The translations under genes were made by a program, and so were the position numbers. A stretch of 64,000 nt of DNA from Rutidosis leptorrhynchoides (lineage: Eukaryota; Streptophyta; Magnoliopsida; Asterales; Asteraceae), in contig NC_092340.1 in the NCBI RefSeq assembly GCF_046630445.1, forward strand, positions 37,284,001 to 37,348,000, written 5' to 3'. The first letter of the stretch is position 1, and every line of letters begins with the position of its first letter. The notes beneath the pieces are model-generated. The model ran no database searches and had not been told where the DNA came from. It was given only the letters and a program-made list of their open reading frames with translations. Positions 1 to 11,556 of this stretch are shown in pieces.

Positions 1-2390
1 TATTTAAGTTGATATTATTCATTCTCTTTTTACTTTTTGCTCTCATTGGTTTGTGTCTGTGGTGAATTTAGATGGTTTTCAAATTGTGTTTAGGTTAGTG
101 TTTTTTAGTTTTCCCGATATTTAGGTATTACACTTTAACTATGAGTTTTTAATTCCAATTCTTTATGACTAATATATGTTGATTATTTGGGTTTCTTATT
201 CTATTGCATTACATCGTTTCAGATTTATGGTTCTATAGACACTAGGAGGGCCTGCTAATCAAAATTACCTTTTAGGTTGTGATTATCAAAAAGTACACTT
301 AATGATCTCTTATATGCATCAAAAAATTCAGTTTAAAATACATTATTATATTTGTTATGCTAATCGTGTTACACTGTTTTAATTGTATTTTTATCATACT
401 TGCAGGTGGAATACAAGCAGCTACAAAGGCTGTGATGATTGTTGTTATAATCAGTTAAAAGTAAGGTTTTTGATTTGTGGGTTTTTTGTTCTTTGTTGCT
501 GTACAGATGATGATGATGATGCTAAAGAGTCAATTATATAATTGATAATTTGGACTTTGAAATCAAGTAAGTTTGTATTTTTTGTTGCTTATTGTTTGAT
601 ATATGTTGTTGTCAACTACTGATTTATAATGCCACATGTGTTTAGTAGATTCCATGTTAAGTAGCTTTTCAATTGTCGTTTGGTATATGTTTTCAATTGT
701 CGAGTAGACTACATTGTTAGTTGTTGTTTATCTGATTAGGATTCTTTAGTTAGGTTCACGTTTTCTTTGAAGGTGTAAGATTTTAGATTTTCTTATTCTG
801 AATGTTTGAAGGTTGTTATTTTTTTATTTAAATTTTTTGTGTTGTACCATTAACGATTGCTACTGTTCTATTTATTATCTACATGATTAGGGTTTGTTAG
901 TTTGGTTTGGAATTTATCAGTTGTTTTGGAACTTTCTTCTAATGTTGCTTTTTACTTGGGTTTTCGAAAATATGGTAAATGACCCGCTTAAAAAGAAGTC
1001 TAAGAAGTCGTCCGAAAGAGATTATTAGTTGTTTTAGTAAAATGGTGGGACAAACTTATCGAAACAAAAATGTGGGGTGTTTCTGGTATGTCTGCGGTTC
1101 GTAATGCATGTGGTTTGCCATTTACTGCAAGTTCTAATAATGCATGTACTACTCTGGTAATGTTTGATGGTCATTTTTTTTTTTTGTTAGGTTGTCTTTT
1201 CATAAATGTGGTTTCTTCATGAAATTTGTAGATGTTGGTTCTTCTGTTTCCAATATTCCTTAAACACTATCACCAACAGTAACAGCTGAAGGTACTTTCA
1301 TATCCTTATTTTTTTTCTAATTCATCATCATGTGGTTATAAACATTGTATTGTATGAATATAATTTAGTCATGTTTATTGGATTTGTGATTATGTACGCT
1401 GTGTTGTCTGAATGTACTTAGTGTGTCGTATGAATGTACTTAGTGACTTTTTGCTTTTGTATGTGTTACTGGTTATAATAATCTTTCGTTGTATCAAGAG
1501 CGACATCACCACACGGCTTTAAAGTACTTGTCAAAAAACAAGAAGACATGGAACCAAATGTCACAAAAAATATACTCCGGTATATAAAGACTTGATGAAA
1601 ACAATTGACAAAGGTGATGCAGGTGAACCATAATTATCAAAGTTGAGGTGGCTCATCTTAAGGTTGCTTTAAGGCATGCTTCTAAGATAATTATCCTACA
1701 TCCATACGTTCCTGGAGAGCCTCTAAGTTAGTTATGAAAGTTGATTTTCAGATTAAGATTAGTTGTATTTGTTGTCATGCTTACTCTTAGTTTATTTTGT
1801 TGTCTAATTTTTTCGTAGACGTTAATGGAATTCGGTATCTACTTCACATTTTTATTGTGGCAGGTGGAGCTAGCTTCGCTTCTTCATGTCTTCATATTGA
1901 AACTGTCGTGTTAACCAACGATTTGATGTTATTCCCTTAGAGGTAAATATTTAAAGATTTCGTTTGCATCATGTATGATAACACATTCTTTTCATCAGTG
2001 TATTTGAATGTTTAGAATGATGATGTGAAGTTATTAGTGAAACTCGGTCACCAATATATTATCACCTTATGTATACTCATCAAAGTTTAAACCGAATTTT
2101 CCATGTATAGGTGATTTTTGTACTAATAGTGACAATTTTACACGATGCAGGGAAGCAAATAAAAGCACATAGATAAAGGATTAGAAGCCCAGCAAATACT
2201 GCAGCAAGTCCTTATGTTCACATATTTTTTTTTTCACTTTTGTAAATATTAGTACCACTTCTCTGTCTATATACATAACACTTTTGTAAACTTAATCGGA
2301 TGACATAAGCTTCGTAAATATCCTGATGCAGCCACCACAAACGAACATCCAAACTAGACCGCCGCAACGCGCGGTCAGTCACTTTTCTAG
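1..2390 (+). mobile_element. Helitron-like element, 3' part with terminus
   Basis: The 3' terminus is recognisable. A perfect inverted repeat at 2357-2376 (gaccgc, 8-base loop, gcggtc) is followed after 10 bases by CTAG at 2387-2390 and then T. This is the Helitron pattern of a hairpin just upstream of a CTRR end inserted before T. The body is AT-rich with no long ORF. Short coding-like patches occur (for example 1642-1730, reading EVAHLKVALRHAS), but I cannot assign them to the Helitron helicase or RPA genes. The 5' end is outside the window or unrecognised, so the left boundary is simply the window edge. Confidence 0.5.
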
Positions 2391-2744
2391 TTTTATTTCA
2401 TTATGTAATAACTTTACAAGTGAACCGTCATCCCCTTTTATCCCATTGGATTATTTCATATCATAATTTTTTTTCTTTCTTTTTAATTACATTTCATAAA
2501 CAATTCGTTTTCGTGAACTGATCCCCAACTTAATCAACTTCGAAGAAATAAGTCGGTTATCCTTTTCAGTTTATAGTCTTCTTCACACTATAGCTCTAAA
2601 CCTAATCCGATACCCTGCGACTCTGATTCTACTTTCCGGCGAGATTTCGTTGATGTCGCTTAGGTTTCGTTCTAAAATAACAATGTATTAAATGCGATTC
2701 CGTTACCATTGTCATTAATTACGTTGCTGAACCATAGAATTTGT

Positions 2745-3126
2745 ATCGATATCAGTAAAAGCGAGCATCAAAGAGAACGAAGAAGACGCCGATTGCAATC
2801 AATTTGTACCAGCGATATTGTTTATAGAATTTGATAATTATTTTATTGGTGATAATGACTCGATACAAGGTTTAATTTTATCATCATGATTCATAATACA
2901 TATTTTTATCATGATCCGATGAAGAATGCACTAAACGGGCAACGTTTGATGTTTCTAGTTTTTATGAAGCAATAAAACCCTTAAAGTAGATTGTTTAATT
3001 TACCTTATTTAATGATTGCAGGGGCCTGATGCTAGTCGATGACATGCCCGATTTGCTTCCCGAGCTTAGACCATATCAGAGGCGGGCAACTTTAGAGAAA
3101 AAGCAGCTTTGGGACACCTGACAGGA
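2745..3126 (+). pseudogene. SHPRH-type SNF2 helicase/E3 ligase fragment
   Basis: Two coding-like blocks resemble the N-terminal half of plant SHPRH-like proteins (SNF2 helicase plus RING, DNA damage tolerance). The block at about 3023-3125 reads MPDLLPELRPYQRRA, the conserved entry into the helicase domain, and runs into an in-frame TGA at 3120. The block at about 2757-2870 reads KASIKENEED followed by FVPAILFIEFDN, like the family's N-terminus. In intact relatives these segments are separated by other coding sequence, so this is a truncated, decayed copy. It lies just to the right of the Helitron terminus at 2390, so it could be a host fragment next to an insertion. Identity is from motif memory only. 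Confidence 0.5.
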
Positions 3127-3183
3127 AGCGAAACTAGTCCATCCTATGTTGTTGGTGGTATACTTGCAGGTAGATGGTAAAAT

Positions 3184-3265
3184 AACACTTGTTTCAATCG
3201 GTTAAATATCTTAAGCACACTTTTTCAATCGATTAAATATCTTAAGCACACTTTTCAATCGGTGA
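3184..3265 (+). repeat. short tandem repeat
   Basis: Repeated units built on CAATCGRTTAAATATCTTAAGCACAC, about 36 bases, occur twice with a partial third copy. There is no coding potential. The following 3270-3560 is AT-rich intergenic sequence ending in a T-run. Confidence 0.55.
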
Positions 3266-3933
3266 AATAACAGGTTGTTGATGATGTATTTATTATATAA
3301 TTACTACATATGAGAATACAATGCAAGTTGTTGAAAACCATAATAAACCTAATATTAAACTGACGAATATACCCTCACCTGTGTGGCACATGTTAGGGTT
3401 AATCATTAGAATTTGACGGCAGTTAGTCAGGGTTACCAACCATGCAAGCTAAACAAAGTCTAGGTACCAACTACGCAAAATAAAAAGTTTAGGTGTTGTC
3501 ATGATAATGTAAACAAACCACAGGTGCCAACGGCGTAATTTTTTCTTTTTTTTTTTTTATTCCTTAACATAAAAATAACATGACTCATAAGATTTACCTA
3601 ATCTTGATACACGATATTCTGTAATTTGCAAAATTCATTATCGTGTAATGTACAACATTATTTAAAATAATATAGACTATTATAAAGATATAAAATACGT
3701 TTATCATGATATTACAAGGATTGAAATAATTATTTTCCATAACTTAAAAGTATAAGAAAACTTTAGTGACAGTTTCAACAATACTGTAAACATCAAGAAC
3801 CATAGTTAAAAAAAGTACAATTCACGGTTCTCTTCTTCTCTTATAAGGCACGAATGTAGAATATTATTCCCTAAATAACACACAAAAATGACCAAGTCAC
3901 TCTCAAATCTCTAAGCAAACCAGAAAGGACAAA

Positions 3934-4598
3934 ATGATACCGTGTGAAAACATAATTAATCTGTCTATCTGCCCTAAATGTGATGTTGTAATTCATGGCA
4001 ACTTCTATGTAGCCGAACGTCATATGAAGCAATGCCATGTAAGAGTTTATTTATTTTCTTTTTCTTTTTATATAAAAATATAAACAAATTGAAATTGAAT
4101 TACTAATTAGGTATACTTTGATCTCGATTATTACATAAACTACAGAAGAAGCCACCTATAATCACTAATGATTCAAGCAAAGGTTCTAAAATCACTGGCG
4201 AAGATTCATCTAAAATCACTGACGAAGCTTCCTCCTCTGGTAACGTAAGTATATTTCTGATATACTTATGTTTTTTATATTAGTAGTGCTATCAATTTGA
4301 AATCGATCATTATAAATAATTAAATATCAGTAGTACTATCAGTTTTAAACATAGCTTATAATCGGTTTTTTTTTATACTTGATGTTTTTCATATTTCCAG
4401 TTTGTAGATATGAGATATGACATTAGTAGTAGTGTTGTCAATTTCAAATCGATCATTTTTTATATCAGTAGTGCTATCAATTTCAAATCAATCATTATAA
4501 ATATCAGTAATGCTATCAAATGCAAACATAGCTTCCTATATTTCCCGATCTATGACTTCAAACAATCATTGCATAACCTTCTTCTTCATTTAGTATAG
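3934..4598 (+). CDS. possible small zinc-finger gene, three exons
   Basis: Unrecognised gene model. Exon 1 (3934-4038) starts ATGATACCG and encodes a C2H2-like finger: CPKCDVVIHG, then AERHMKQCH, giving Cys-x2-Cys and His-x4-His spacing. It ends at a GTAAGA donor. Exon 2 (4146-4244) follows a TACAG acceptor, is in phase, encodes a Ser/Lys/Thr-rich linker and ends at a consensus GTAAGT. Exon 3 (about 4401-4598) follows TTTCCAG, stays in phase and ends at TAG, giving about 134 residues. Exon 3 is built from a 40-45 base repeat (TATCAGTAGTGCTATCAATT) that is also present in the preceding intron, so its protein sequence may be fortuitous. Donors, acceptors and phase fit a real gene. No family is identified and transcription is unknown. 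Confidence 0.35.
4281..4535 (+). repeat. diverged tandem repeat across intron and exon 3
   Basis: About five copies of a 40-45 base unit with the core TAGTRSTATCAATTTSAAATC lie at about 4281, 4324, 4420, 4462 and 4500. They cross the predicted acceptor of the small zinc-finger model. Confidence 0.5.
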
Positions 4599-4619
4599 AA
4601 GTAAATATATCACCAAGTT

Positions 4620-5092
4620 CATCCATAGAGTTTCATTCCTTTAAGTTGTTGACCACCATCCCGATAACGAATGTCTATATGATCTACAAATCGTTTAGAA
4701 GCTTCAACTTCAACCATAACTCTAGCATACAGGGCCGGTCCCGAGAATTTGAGTGCCCGGGACGGTGCGAAGCAAAAGGGCCCCAAGACCCGTACAAGGA
4801 TAATATTTTTTTTGGGCCCACGGATAATACAAGCAAAAAGCCCAAAATTACATGGACTAGTATAAGGAAATTTTTTTTTGAGCCCCTTAAAAAATTGGGC
4901 CCTGGACATATGTCCACCTTGTACCCCCATTGGGCCGCCCCTGCTAGCATAAGTAGCCCTTCCAGTCCCATCATGACACATGATTGCATTCATGTTGTAC
5001 ATAACCAAAGGTTTACCGGCCTGCGCACTAATGCATGTGACATTCCATGCCTTACATGACAAGAATGATTGGGCCAGTGTTCTCATTGACAC
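4620..5092 (-). pseudogene. LINE ORF1 (DUF4283-type) fragment split by a MITE
   Basis: Read on the minus strand, with the MITE at 4730-4943 and one duplication copy removed, the frame is continuous. It contains AQAGKPLVMYNMNAIMCHDG, then TGRATYARVMVEVEASK, then VDHIDIRYRDG. This matches the DUF4283/zinc-knuckle ORF1 proteins of plant L1-like LINEs, where GKPxxMDxxTAxMC and YARVLVEMEA are typical. Only the middle of ORF1 is present; no zinc knuckle and no endonuclease/RT follow. It is a dead fragment, and the ORFs running through the MITE are artefacts. Confidence 0.55.
4730..4943. mobile_element. hAT-type MITE
   Basis: 214 bp element with GC-rich imperfect terminal inverted repeats: CAGGGCCGGTCCC at the left, TGGGCCGCCCCTG at the right. 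It is flanked by a perfect 8-bp target duplication CTAGCATA (4722-4729 and 4944-4951). The 8-bp duplication and the CAGGG ends are typical of hAT elements. There is no coding capacity. Confidence 0.85.
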
Positions 5093-5254
5093 AAATATTA
5101 GAAATTAAAAAGATTAACTTACACATAACATAGGGAGGTATTTGAAAGGATAAAGTAAAATATGTAAATACAAGATTTAATTCTTCTCTTTAAAATATCA
5201 TAGCTCAAACTTACTTGATGGAAGAAAAAAAAAAAAGAAATTTTTAAAATAACA

Positions 5255-5511
5255 AAACTAAACTTTATGTTATCAATGACATGATGTTCATCAAGTACAG
5301 TTTGAGCAACAGATGGATCGGCATAGACAACAAATCCAAACCCCCTTGATTGACGAGTTGTGGGATGTTTCATAATCACGAAATCAGTCATTGCACCATA
5401 TTCACCAAAATGCTCCATAAATGTATGGAGGGTCGTCTTTGGTGATAAACCTCCAACGAAGAGCTTCCTTTGAATGTCGCCGAAATCTGCGTCCGGCTTT
5501 GGTTTCAACAA
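5255..5511 (-). pseudogene. RRM RNA-binding protein fragment
   Basis: Minus-strand coding block for one RNA-recognition motif. RNP2 is KLFVGGL; RNP1 is RGFGFVVY, followed by ADPSVAQTVLDEHHVID. It resembles the first RRM of plant hnRNP/DAZAP1-like proteins (KIFVGGL, then GFGFVTYADPSV). No ATG lies in frame near the start; the frame opens with TTG codons. After VIDN the sequence runs into AT-rich DNA without a splice donor or the rest of the protein. It is therefore a truncated exon or pseudogene. Confidence 0.6.
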
Positions 5512-8010
5512 AATGGGCTTGCACAGACTGAATATATGACTCCACGCCTCGAGACTTCACTTATAGACTAACATTGGCTTTCCATTAAACATCAATGGGC
5601 TGAGATCAATTGACTCGATCCATACAATCAACATTATTGAATTTGAAAAAACATATTCGTTTACTATCCATGTCCATAATGATAATGATTTCCTTTGGAC
5701 CATATTTTCCCCCACATTTCAAATTCTAGATCATCATATTATATGGCATGTTGTATCTCACAAAATTGCCACATGTTAAATTCACCTTTTACACCCTTCC
5801 TGAACAAGTTCTTCTTCAAAATTAACCACCTCATTCCCATCCATATCAATTGAAGGAAGAACAAAACTAAGTTTCTATCTAGTTTTGTTTGATTATTAAC
5901 AATTTTTGCATATGACATTTCTGTTTTTTTCTCTCATTATTATCAGTATATGTGTTATTCACATGTATATTCTCTCTACTTACATTGTAATTGTCTTGTA
6001 CATTAGCCATTAGAGTGTTATCAATCTTTCTCTGTTCCTCAATTGTATTCAATTCAATAGATGACTATCTCGTTCGATTTAATTTTATACCGGTACCTAA
6101 AATCTAATATCCGTGTTCGAAAGGTTTTTAAACTTTTAAATAAGAGCTAGCCCTAACATCGTTTCGTCACAACCTTGCCATTTGGTAGTTATAACAATTT
6201 TTGTATTTTTAAACATAGATTTATCAGATTGTTTTGTTTCATTGTAGATTAGTTGAAGACCTAAAGGGAAAAGAATAAGGAGAAGTACTTCCGTTGAGGA
6301 AGTATGCTATCAAAGTCTAAGGCGAAATCTATTACGGACAAGCGTAGACCTCTTTGCAATTTTTAACTTTGTTTACGATATTGTCAGAAATTATATTTGT
6401 ATTTGATGATTTTTCTTCATTGATTACTTGACAGATGAATTACATCATGCTCTTGATTTTAAATAGTAATAAATGACTTGTTTTGTTGGAAGACAGATTA
6501 TGTTTGTCCAGTTGTTTGCATAATGCATCGGCTTTTTACATTCTGATTTCAAATTTTATTTCAACGAGTTACGACACATAACACACATGACACTTGAGAT
6601 CGCTCTTGTTATATAATACTTATATGACTTGTTTTTGTTGGTAGCATAATGTATCGATGTTTACATTCAGACTTCGAGTGGCGGAATCGGGTTTTAAAGA
6701 TGAGGGGGCTCAATGTCATGGACTTATCTCTATAATTTTTTCATGCTACACTTTGTCACTACTAAGTCAACCTGACTCGGATAGTAACCAACGGATAACA
6801 AATGGAATAACTGAAAATACTTACATGATTGAGAGAACTTTATAAGAGATGATACAAAAAATTTGATGTTTGTTGTGCCAAATGAGGTTACCCACATTTA
6901 TACTACTCTTACTACATAATGGATGAATAAGATAAAATAGAATGAATGACTATGATCAAAGTATTAGAAATTTCAAAAATCTACATAATTCTAGAGATAT
7001 CCATAGAGTTTTCACATCATTCCAAAGATTAACTAAGGAAAGAGTTTTAGAAAAACCTCCATGAAATTCTTGGATCTTTCAATTTTAGGTTAATATCTCA
7101 CAATTGGGCTACAAGCTGAATGGGTCGAGCCACAAGCTTAGTGAGTTGTGACATCAGTCAACAAAGTTAAATAATTACATTAACAATTCTATCTATAAAT
7201 TGTAGCAAAATATTAACGTGATTCATGTACGCATCACCTACTACGAGATATGCTTATCGAACACATTCGAAACGTTCAACTTAATTACCGTGTTTGAAAT
7301 CATCTAGCCATGGGACCTTCAAACAATCAAGAGGCGGGATCTTCTCACATTCCCGATGTCGAAGATGAAGAAATTGAAGAAAATCCGATGAAGAATCCAA
7401 AGATGATGAGTAATTTTATTGTATTTTTGAGTTTTAATTTAATGTTTTTTTATTATTTTAATTTATAAATGTAATGTTGTTCAGTTTTTAGTTTATTGTA
7501 TATTTTTAAGTTTAGTGAAAGTAGTTTTTTTTAAATAATAATAAAATAATATTTTTGAGAAAATATGTCATGGTTTTAATCATAGTTTCATCCCGATAAT
7601 GAAATACTGATGTGACAAGTGTCGATTCTAGCTATAAGCCGGTAGGGTCACGGAACATCACTAGTTTAAAATTTTTATTAGAAAATACGTCTTAAATATG
7701 ATATCACTAAATTTAAATGCATGATCCTATATATTTTTTAAATTTATAGATTTTCGTTTAAATTATATATGAAATCATTAAATTTAATTAGTCAACCCAT
7801 TTATTTTTCAAAATTGGTGTAACACTAAAATACTAATTAAATATGAAATATAATTATTATTGTAAAAAATTTCACACCTTCTTTTAATTGTCGTTCCTGT
7901 CTGTTCTAATCAAACATATCATTCCTGTCATCCAAGATTCCATCAAAACTTTACCATTCCCAGTTTCAATATCTTTTTAGGGTTTCCTCAGTTATCCTGT
8001 TAATCCAAAC
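5512..8010. other. AT-rich intergenic DNA with transposon debris
   Basis: No supportable complete gene. At 7310-7465 a short frame opens ATGGGACCTTCAAAC and encodes an acidic tail (PDVEDEEIEEN) before AT-rich sequence; it looks like the end of a decayed transposon gene, family unrecognised. The block at 6655-6720 (GTGGCGGAATCGGG, then GAGGGGGCTCA) resembles the ends of common hAT-type repeats. The rest has no recognisable feature. Confidence 0.4.
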
Positions 8011-9152
8011 ATGGCTTCACCTATTGATGAGGGTATTTCTCTAAATTACTTTCTTTTTTGTATTTATATGTAATATGTATGTATTGTTAATGCTAATTAT
8101 TAATTGTTAATTACACTATTACATAGTTCATCTGCAGATTCTCAATTTACTATTAACTTTGTTATAGTTTATATTATCCAATTAAAGCTTTATGTTACAA
8201 TAACATTACAATCAATTAAATTAGCTCAAGCTCTTGTATTTAATAGATTAAAGTTATTCTCTAAACTCAATAGTAACATAGTTCATAGAAAAGTTTGCAT
8301 TTCTATCAGGGATCTTGATGTATGATTATGTTTTAGTTTAATTAGAACTTGTTTAGTTTATGGACTAGACATAGTGAAACTTTGATTTTTTTTTCTTTCT
8401 TTGTATGCAAGTATTTTAGTTTTTGTTCATTACAATAGTACATACTCCATATGCTGATTTCCAATTTTAGTTACATTTTCTTCTCTTAGAAGTATCCAAC
8501 TAAAGGTTGATGCGATAACTACCAACTAAATTAGTTCAGTTTTCAGTTTAGTAGATACAGTATAAAGTATGCTCAAAATTAATACAGTTCTTGAGAAAAG
8601 TTTGCATTTTTCATTGTATATAACTCGTAAGTTTCATCATGTTATGATCTTGTTGCCTGTGATAGTGTTATTGTAACCCAGTAATCATTGTTTATTTCTG
8701 TTCTAGACATAGAAAAGGGACTAATGACTCCAAGTATAATCAAAACCAAAACTCTCCTAGTGAACCATCACCGTCGCCGTCTTCCGCCACGGCTCCGGCA
8801 CTGGTGCTGTCAAATTCCGGCAAGCGTATGTATCAAGCGGGAAAGAAAAAGTACGTTAAACAAGTGATAGGTAGACATAACGATACTGAGCTTCATTTAG
8901 CAGCCCAACGTGGGGATTTATCAGCTGTGAAACAAATTCTTGATGATATCGATTCGCAAATGGTGGGAACTTTAAGTGGGGCCGATTTTGATACTGAGGT
9001 TGCGGATATACGTGCGTCGGTAGTGAATGAGGTTAATGAGTTGGGTGAAACGGCTTTGTATACGGCTGCTGAGAAAGGGCATCTTGAGGTTTTTAAGGAG
9101 TTATTGAAGTATTCTAATAAAGAAACGATCTCTAGAAAGATTCGGTTGGAGT

Positions 9153-9372
9153 TATACCTGGCAAACGGGTCAGGTTGGGTAACGGATCAAAACGTTTTGG
9201 GTTGAAATGGGTCATGGGTCAAAAGGGTAAAAATTTTGAACGGGTCCAAACGGGTGAGGTTGGGTCAAATAGTACAAACAGGTCGGAACGGGTAATGGGT
9301 CAAATAGGTACAAACAGGTCATAGGTTTTTACATTTATTATATTGTTTTAGTTATTATTAATATTTATTATT

Positions 9373-9439
<67 letters not shown>

Positions 9440-9778
9440 AAAATATTAATATTAATATACATAATAATTGATATAACCATTAATGCTTTCATAAATTATT
9501 GACGAATGAATCTTGTTATGCGCGACCCATTTGACCCATTCACAAGACCCATTAGACCCGTCTCTATTTATTTATTTATCGAACTTTGGGATTTGATACC
9601 CATTTGACCCATTCTTTTATATTTTGTATAAGACCCAATAGGTTGAAGAAAAACTCATTGGACCTTTTTTAAGTTTTGGTTAACATTGTGGGGCCTAAGT
9701 TTTTTAAGACCCAATTGACCTGAAAGGTAGACCCATTTGACCCAAATTTGAGAGTATGGGTCTCAATTGCCAGGTATA
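9153..9778. mobile_element. hAT-type MITE in ITN1 exon 2
   Basis: 626-bp element with a perfect 12-bp terminal inverted repeat (TATACCTGGCAA left, TTGCCAGGTATA right). It is flanked by 8-bp duplications gttggagt (9145-9152) and gttggaat (9779-9786), one base different. The interior is subterminal GGGTCA/TGACCC motifs around a long (TA)n tract. Removing the element plus one duplication restores the ankyrin reading frame, so it inserted while the exon was coding. Confidence 0.88.
9378..9437. repeat. (TA)n microsatellite
   Basis: About 60 bases of alternating TA inside the MITE. Confidence 0.95.
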
Positions 9779-10027
9779 GTTGGAATTTGATACTTTGCAT
9801 ATTGCTGCTAGTCACGGACACGATGGTTAGTTTATGACCCGTGAATTTGAACAGAATCGAAAGATGTTTCAGTAATTCATATAAGGTCAATTTTATGGAT
9901 GTTGTCACTAATGGAGTTTTTATATCCATTTAAACTCTTAAGATATAAATATTATTTGGAAGTTATAAGGAAGATATTTTGGGGGGAAATTGCTTGATTA
10001 AAAAGAAATTTAAAAAATGGATTTTTC

Positions 10028-10152
10028 TAACGACAACCCTTTTTTAGGGTTGTCGTTAAGGTGTATTAATGTGTTGTACAAAGCGGTTATTGTTGACTTT
10101 TACTTGATGGTTATTAAAGTACAAGTATTTTTTGCACCTTAACGACAGCCCT
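10028..10152. mobile_element. small foldback/MITE in ITN1 intron 2
   Basis: 10028-10058 is a perfect 13-bp-arm hairpin (taacgacaaccct and agggttgtcgtta). The right arm plus following bases, AGGGTTGTCGTTAAGGTG, is inversely repeated about 90 bases on as CACCTTAACGACAGCCCT with one mismatch, which defines a roughly 105-bp terminal-inverted-repeat unit. No coding capacity. A 40-plus-base T-run follows at 10219-10261. Confidence 0.5.
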
Positions 10153-10215
10153 AAGGGCCCTACCTAAGAAATTCTTAACCATCTAACACTAAATTTTGCA
10201 AATCTTTTGGGAAAG

Positions 10216-10263
<48 letters not shown>

Positions 10264-11174
10264 AAGAATCTGACAAGTTTTTGTGAAGCTTGACTATTTC
10301 TGTAAATTTTCCTCCCTTTTAGCAAAATTCTGACTCATAATCTTATAGCATGTTAGGAGGATTATTATCATGAGATGGTAGTAGGAGAAATCATTTTTCT
10401 TTCTAAAAATGTAGCTTTTTGGGAAATTTTGATTTCTTTTGTTTTTTGAGTAGTTCTGACTTTTTTGTCAAATTTGATTTTGTGCTAAACACTGATATTT
10501 TTCACAAATTTTTGATTTTTTAAAGTTTTTTTTTGTTCACTAAATTTTGAAGAAGCTGATAAGCTTGAGATAAGAAAACTGATTCTTGAATTTAAGATAA
10601 AATTACTTATATATCCATGACACTTTTGTCAACAGATATGTTGTTGCAAATCCAAACATTTATATTTTTGCATTTGTATTTATTTCCTTTAGTTCATGCC
10701 AATTCATATCTTGTCATATTGTAGCTGTGGTCCATCTACTACTTGACCATGACTCATCACTATGTCAAACGAGATCCCAAGGAAACGCAACCAACCCCTC
10801 TCATAACGGCAGCCACAAGAGGACACACAGCTGTCGTCAAGGAGCTACTATTGAAAGATCGTAGCTTGTTAGATATTCAAAGATCTAACGGAAAAACGCA
10901 TTGCATTTATCAGCTAGATCAGGGCACGTTGAGATTGTAAAGGCCTTACTCGATAAGGATCCACTGCTGGCTCAAAGGACCGACAGAAAAGGACAGACTG
11001 CGTTACATATGGTTGTGAAAGGGGTTAGTAGTGAAGTTGTGAAATTGCTATTGGAGGCTGATGCAGCTATTGTTATGTTGCCTGACAAGCCGGGTTTTAC
11101 GGCGTTGCATGTGGCCACGAGAAAAAAACTGGCAGAGGTATACTTTATTTTGAGCATTGTATAGTGCTGGTCAT

Positions 11175-11235
11175 TTACTATATGTGGCAAGATGGCCGGG
11201 TCAGGTGGGTTGGGTAATGGGTCAAAACGGCTCGT
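11175..11235. mobile_element. fragment of the TGGCAA hAT MITE family
   Basis: TGGCAAGATGGCCGGGTCAGG, then GGGTTGGGTAATGGGTCAAAACGG, matches the left end of the MITE at 9153. Only one end is present. It lies in intron 3 of the ITN1-like pseudogene. Confidence 0.5.
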
Positions 11236-11380
11236 GTTTGGTTGATTGACAAACACTTTTATGTTCACTTTGTAATTCCTTTTAATTGATTGATATTATA
11301 TATTATATTTGTTAAAATTTTAGTTACAAATACAATACGTATTATCGCAATAAGAATCCGAATATATAAAATAGTAACGA

Positions 11381-11556
11381 GTTTTTTCCGTTTCGGGTTA
11401 CCCGAGAGGGCGAGTATTCAAACCATACTCAAATGTATGCGGCCCAGTCGGATTACTCTCTGTTTCCAACCCTTCCCTGACCATCACAAGATTCGAACCT
11501 GAGACCTTATGCAAAATGTGAGGGCCCAACCCACTAGGCTATCATGTGATGGTTAA
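11381..11556 (-). mobile_element. tRNA-derived SINE in ITN1 intron 3
   Basis: Read on the minus strand, a Pol III A box TAGCCTAGTGG (11531-11541) is followed by a B box AGGTTCGAATC (11490-11500), about 30 bases apart as in tRNA-derived SINEs. A non-tRNA body rich in CCGACTGGGCCGCAT follows, ending near a short A-run (TTTTTT on plus at about 11381-11386). Confidence 0.65.

Noticed and set aside
4646-5059. 137-codon plus-strand frame
   Set aside because: Runs through the hAT MITE and antisense to the LINE ORF1 fragment; artefact.
8104-8325. 73-codon frame after ITN1 exon 1
   Set aside because: Lies wholly in intron 1, AT-rich, no similarity.
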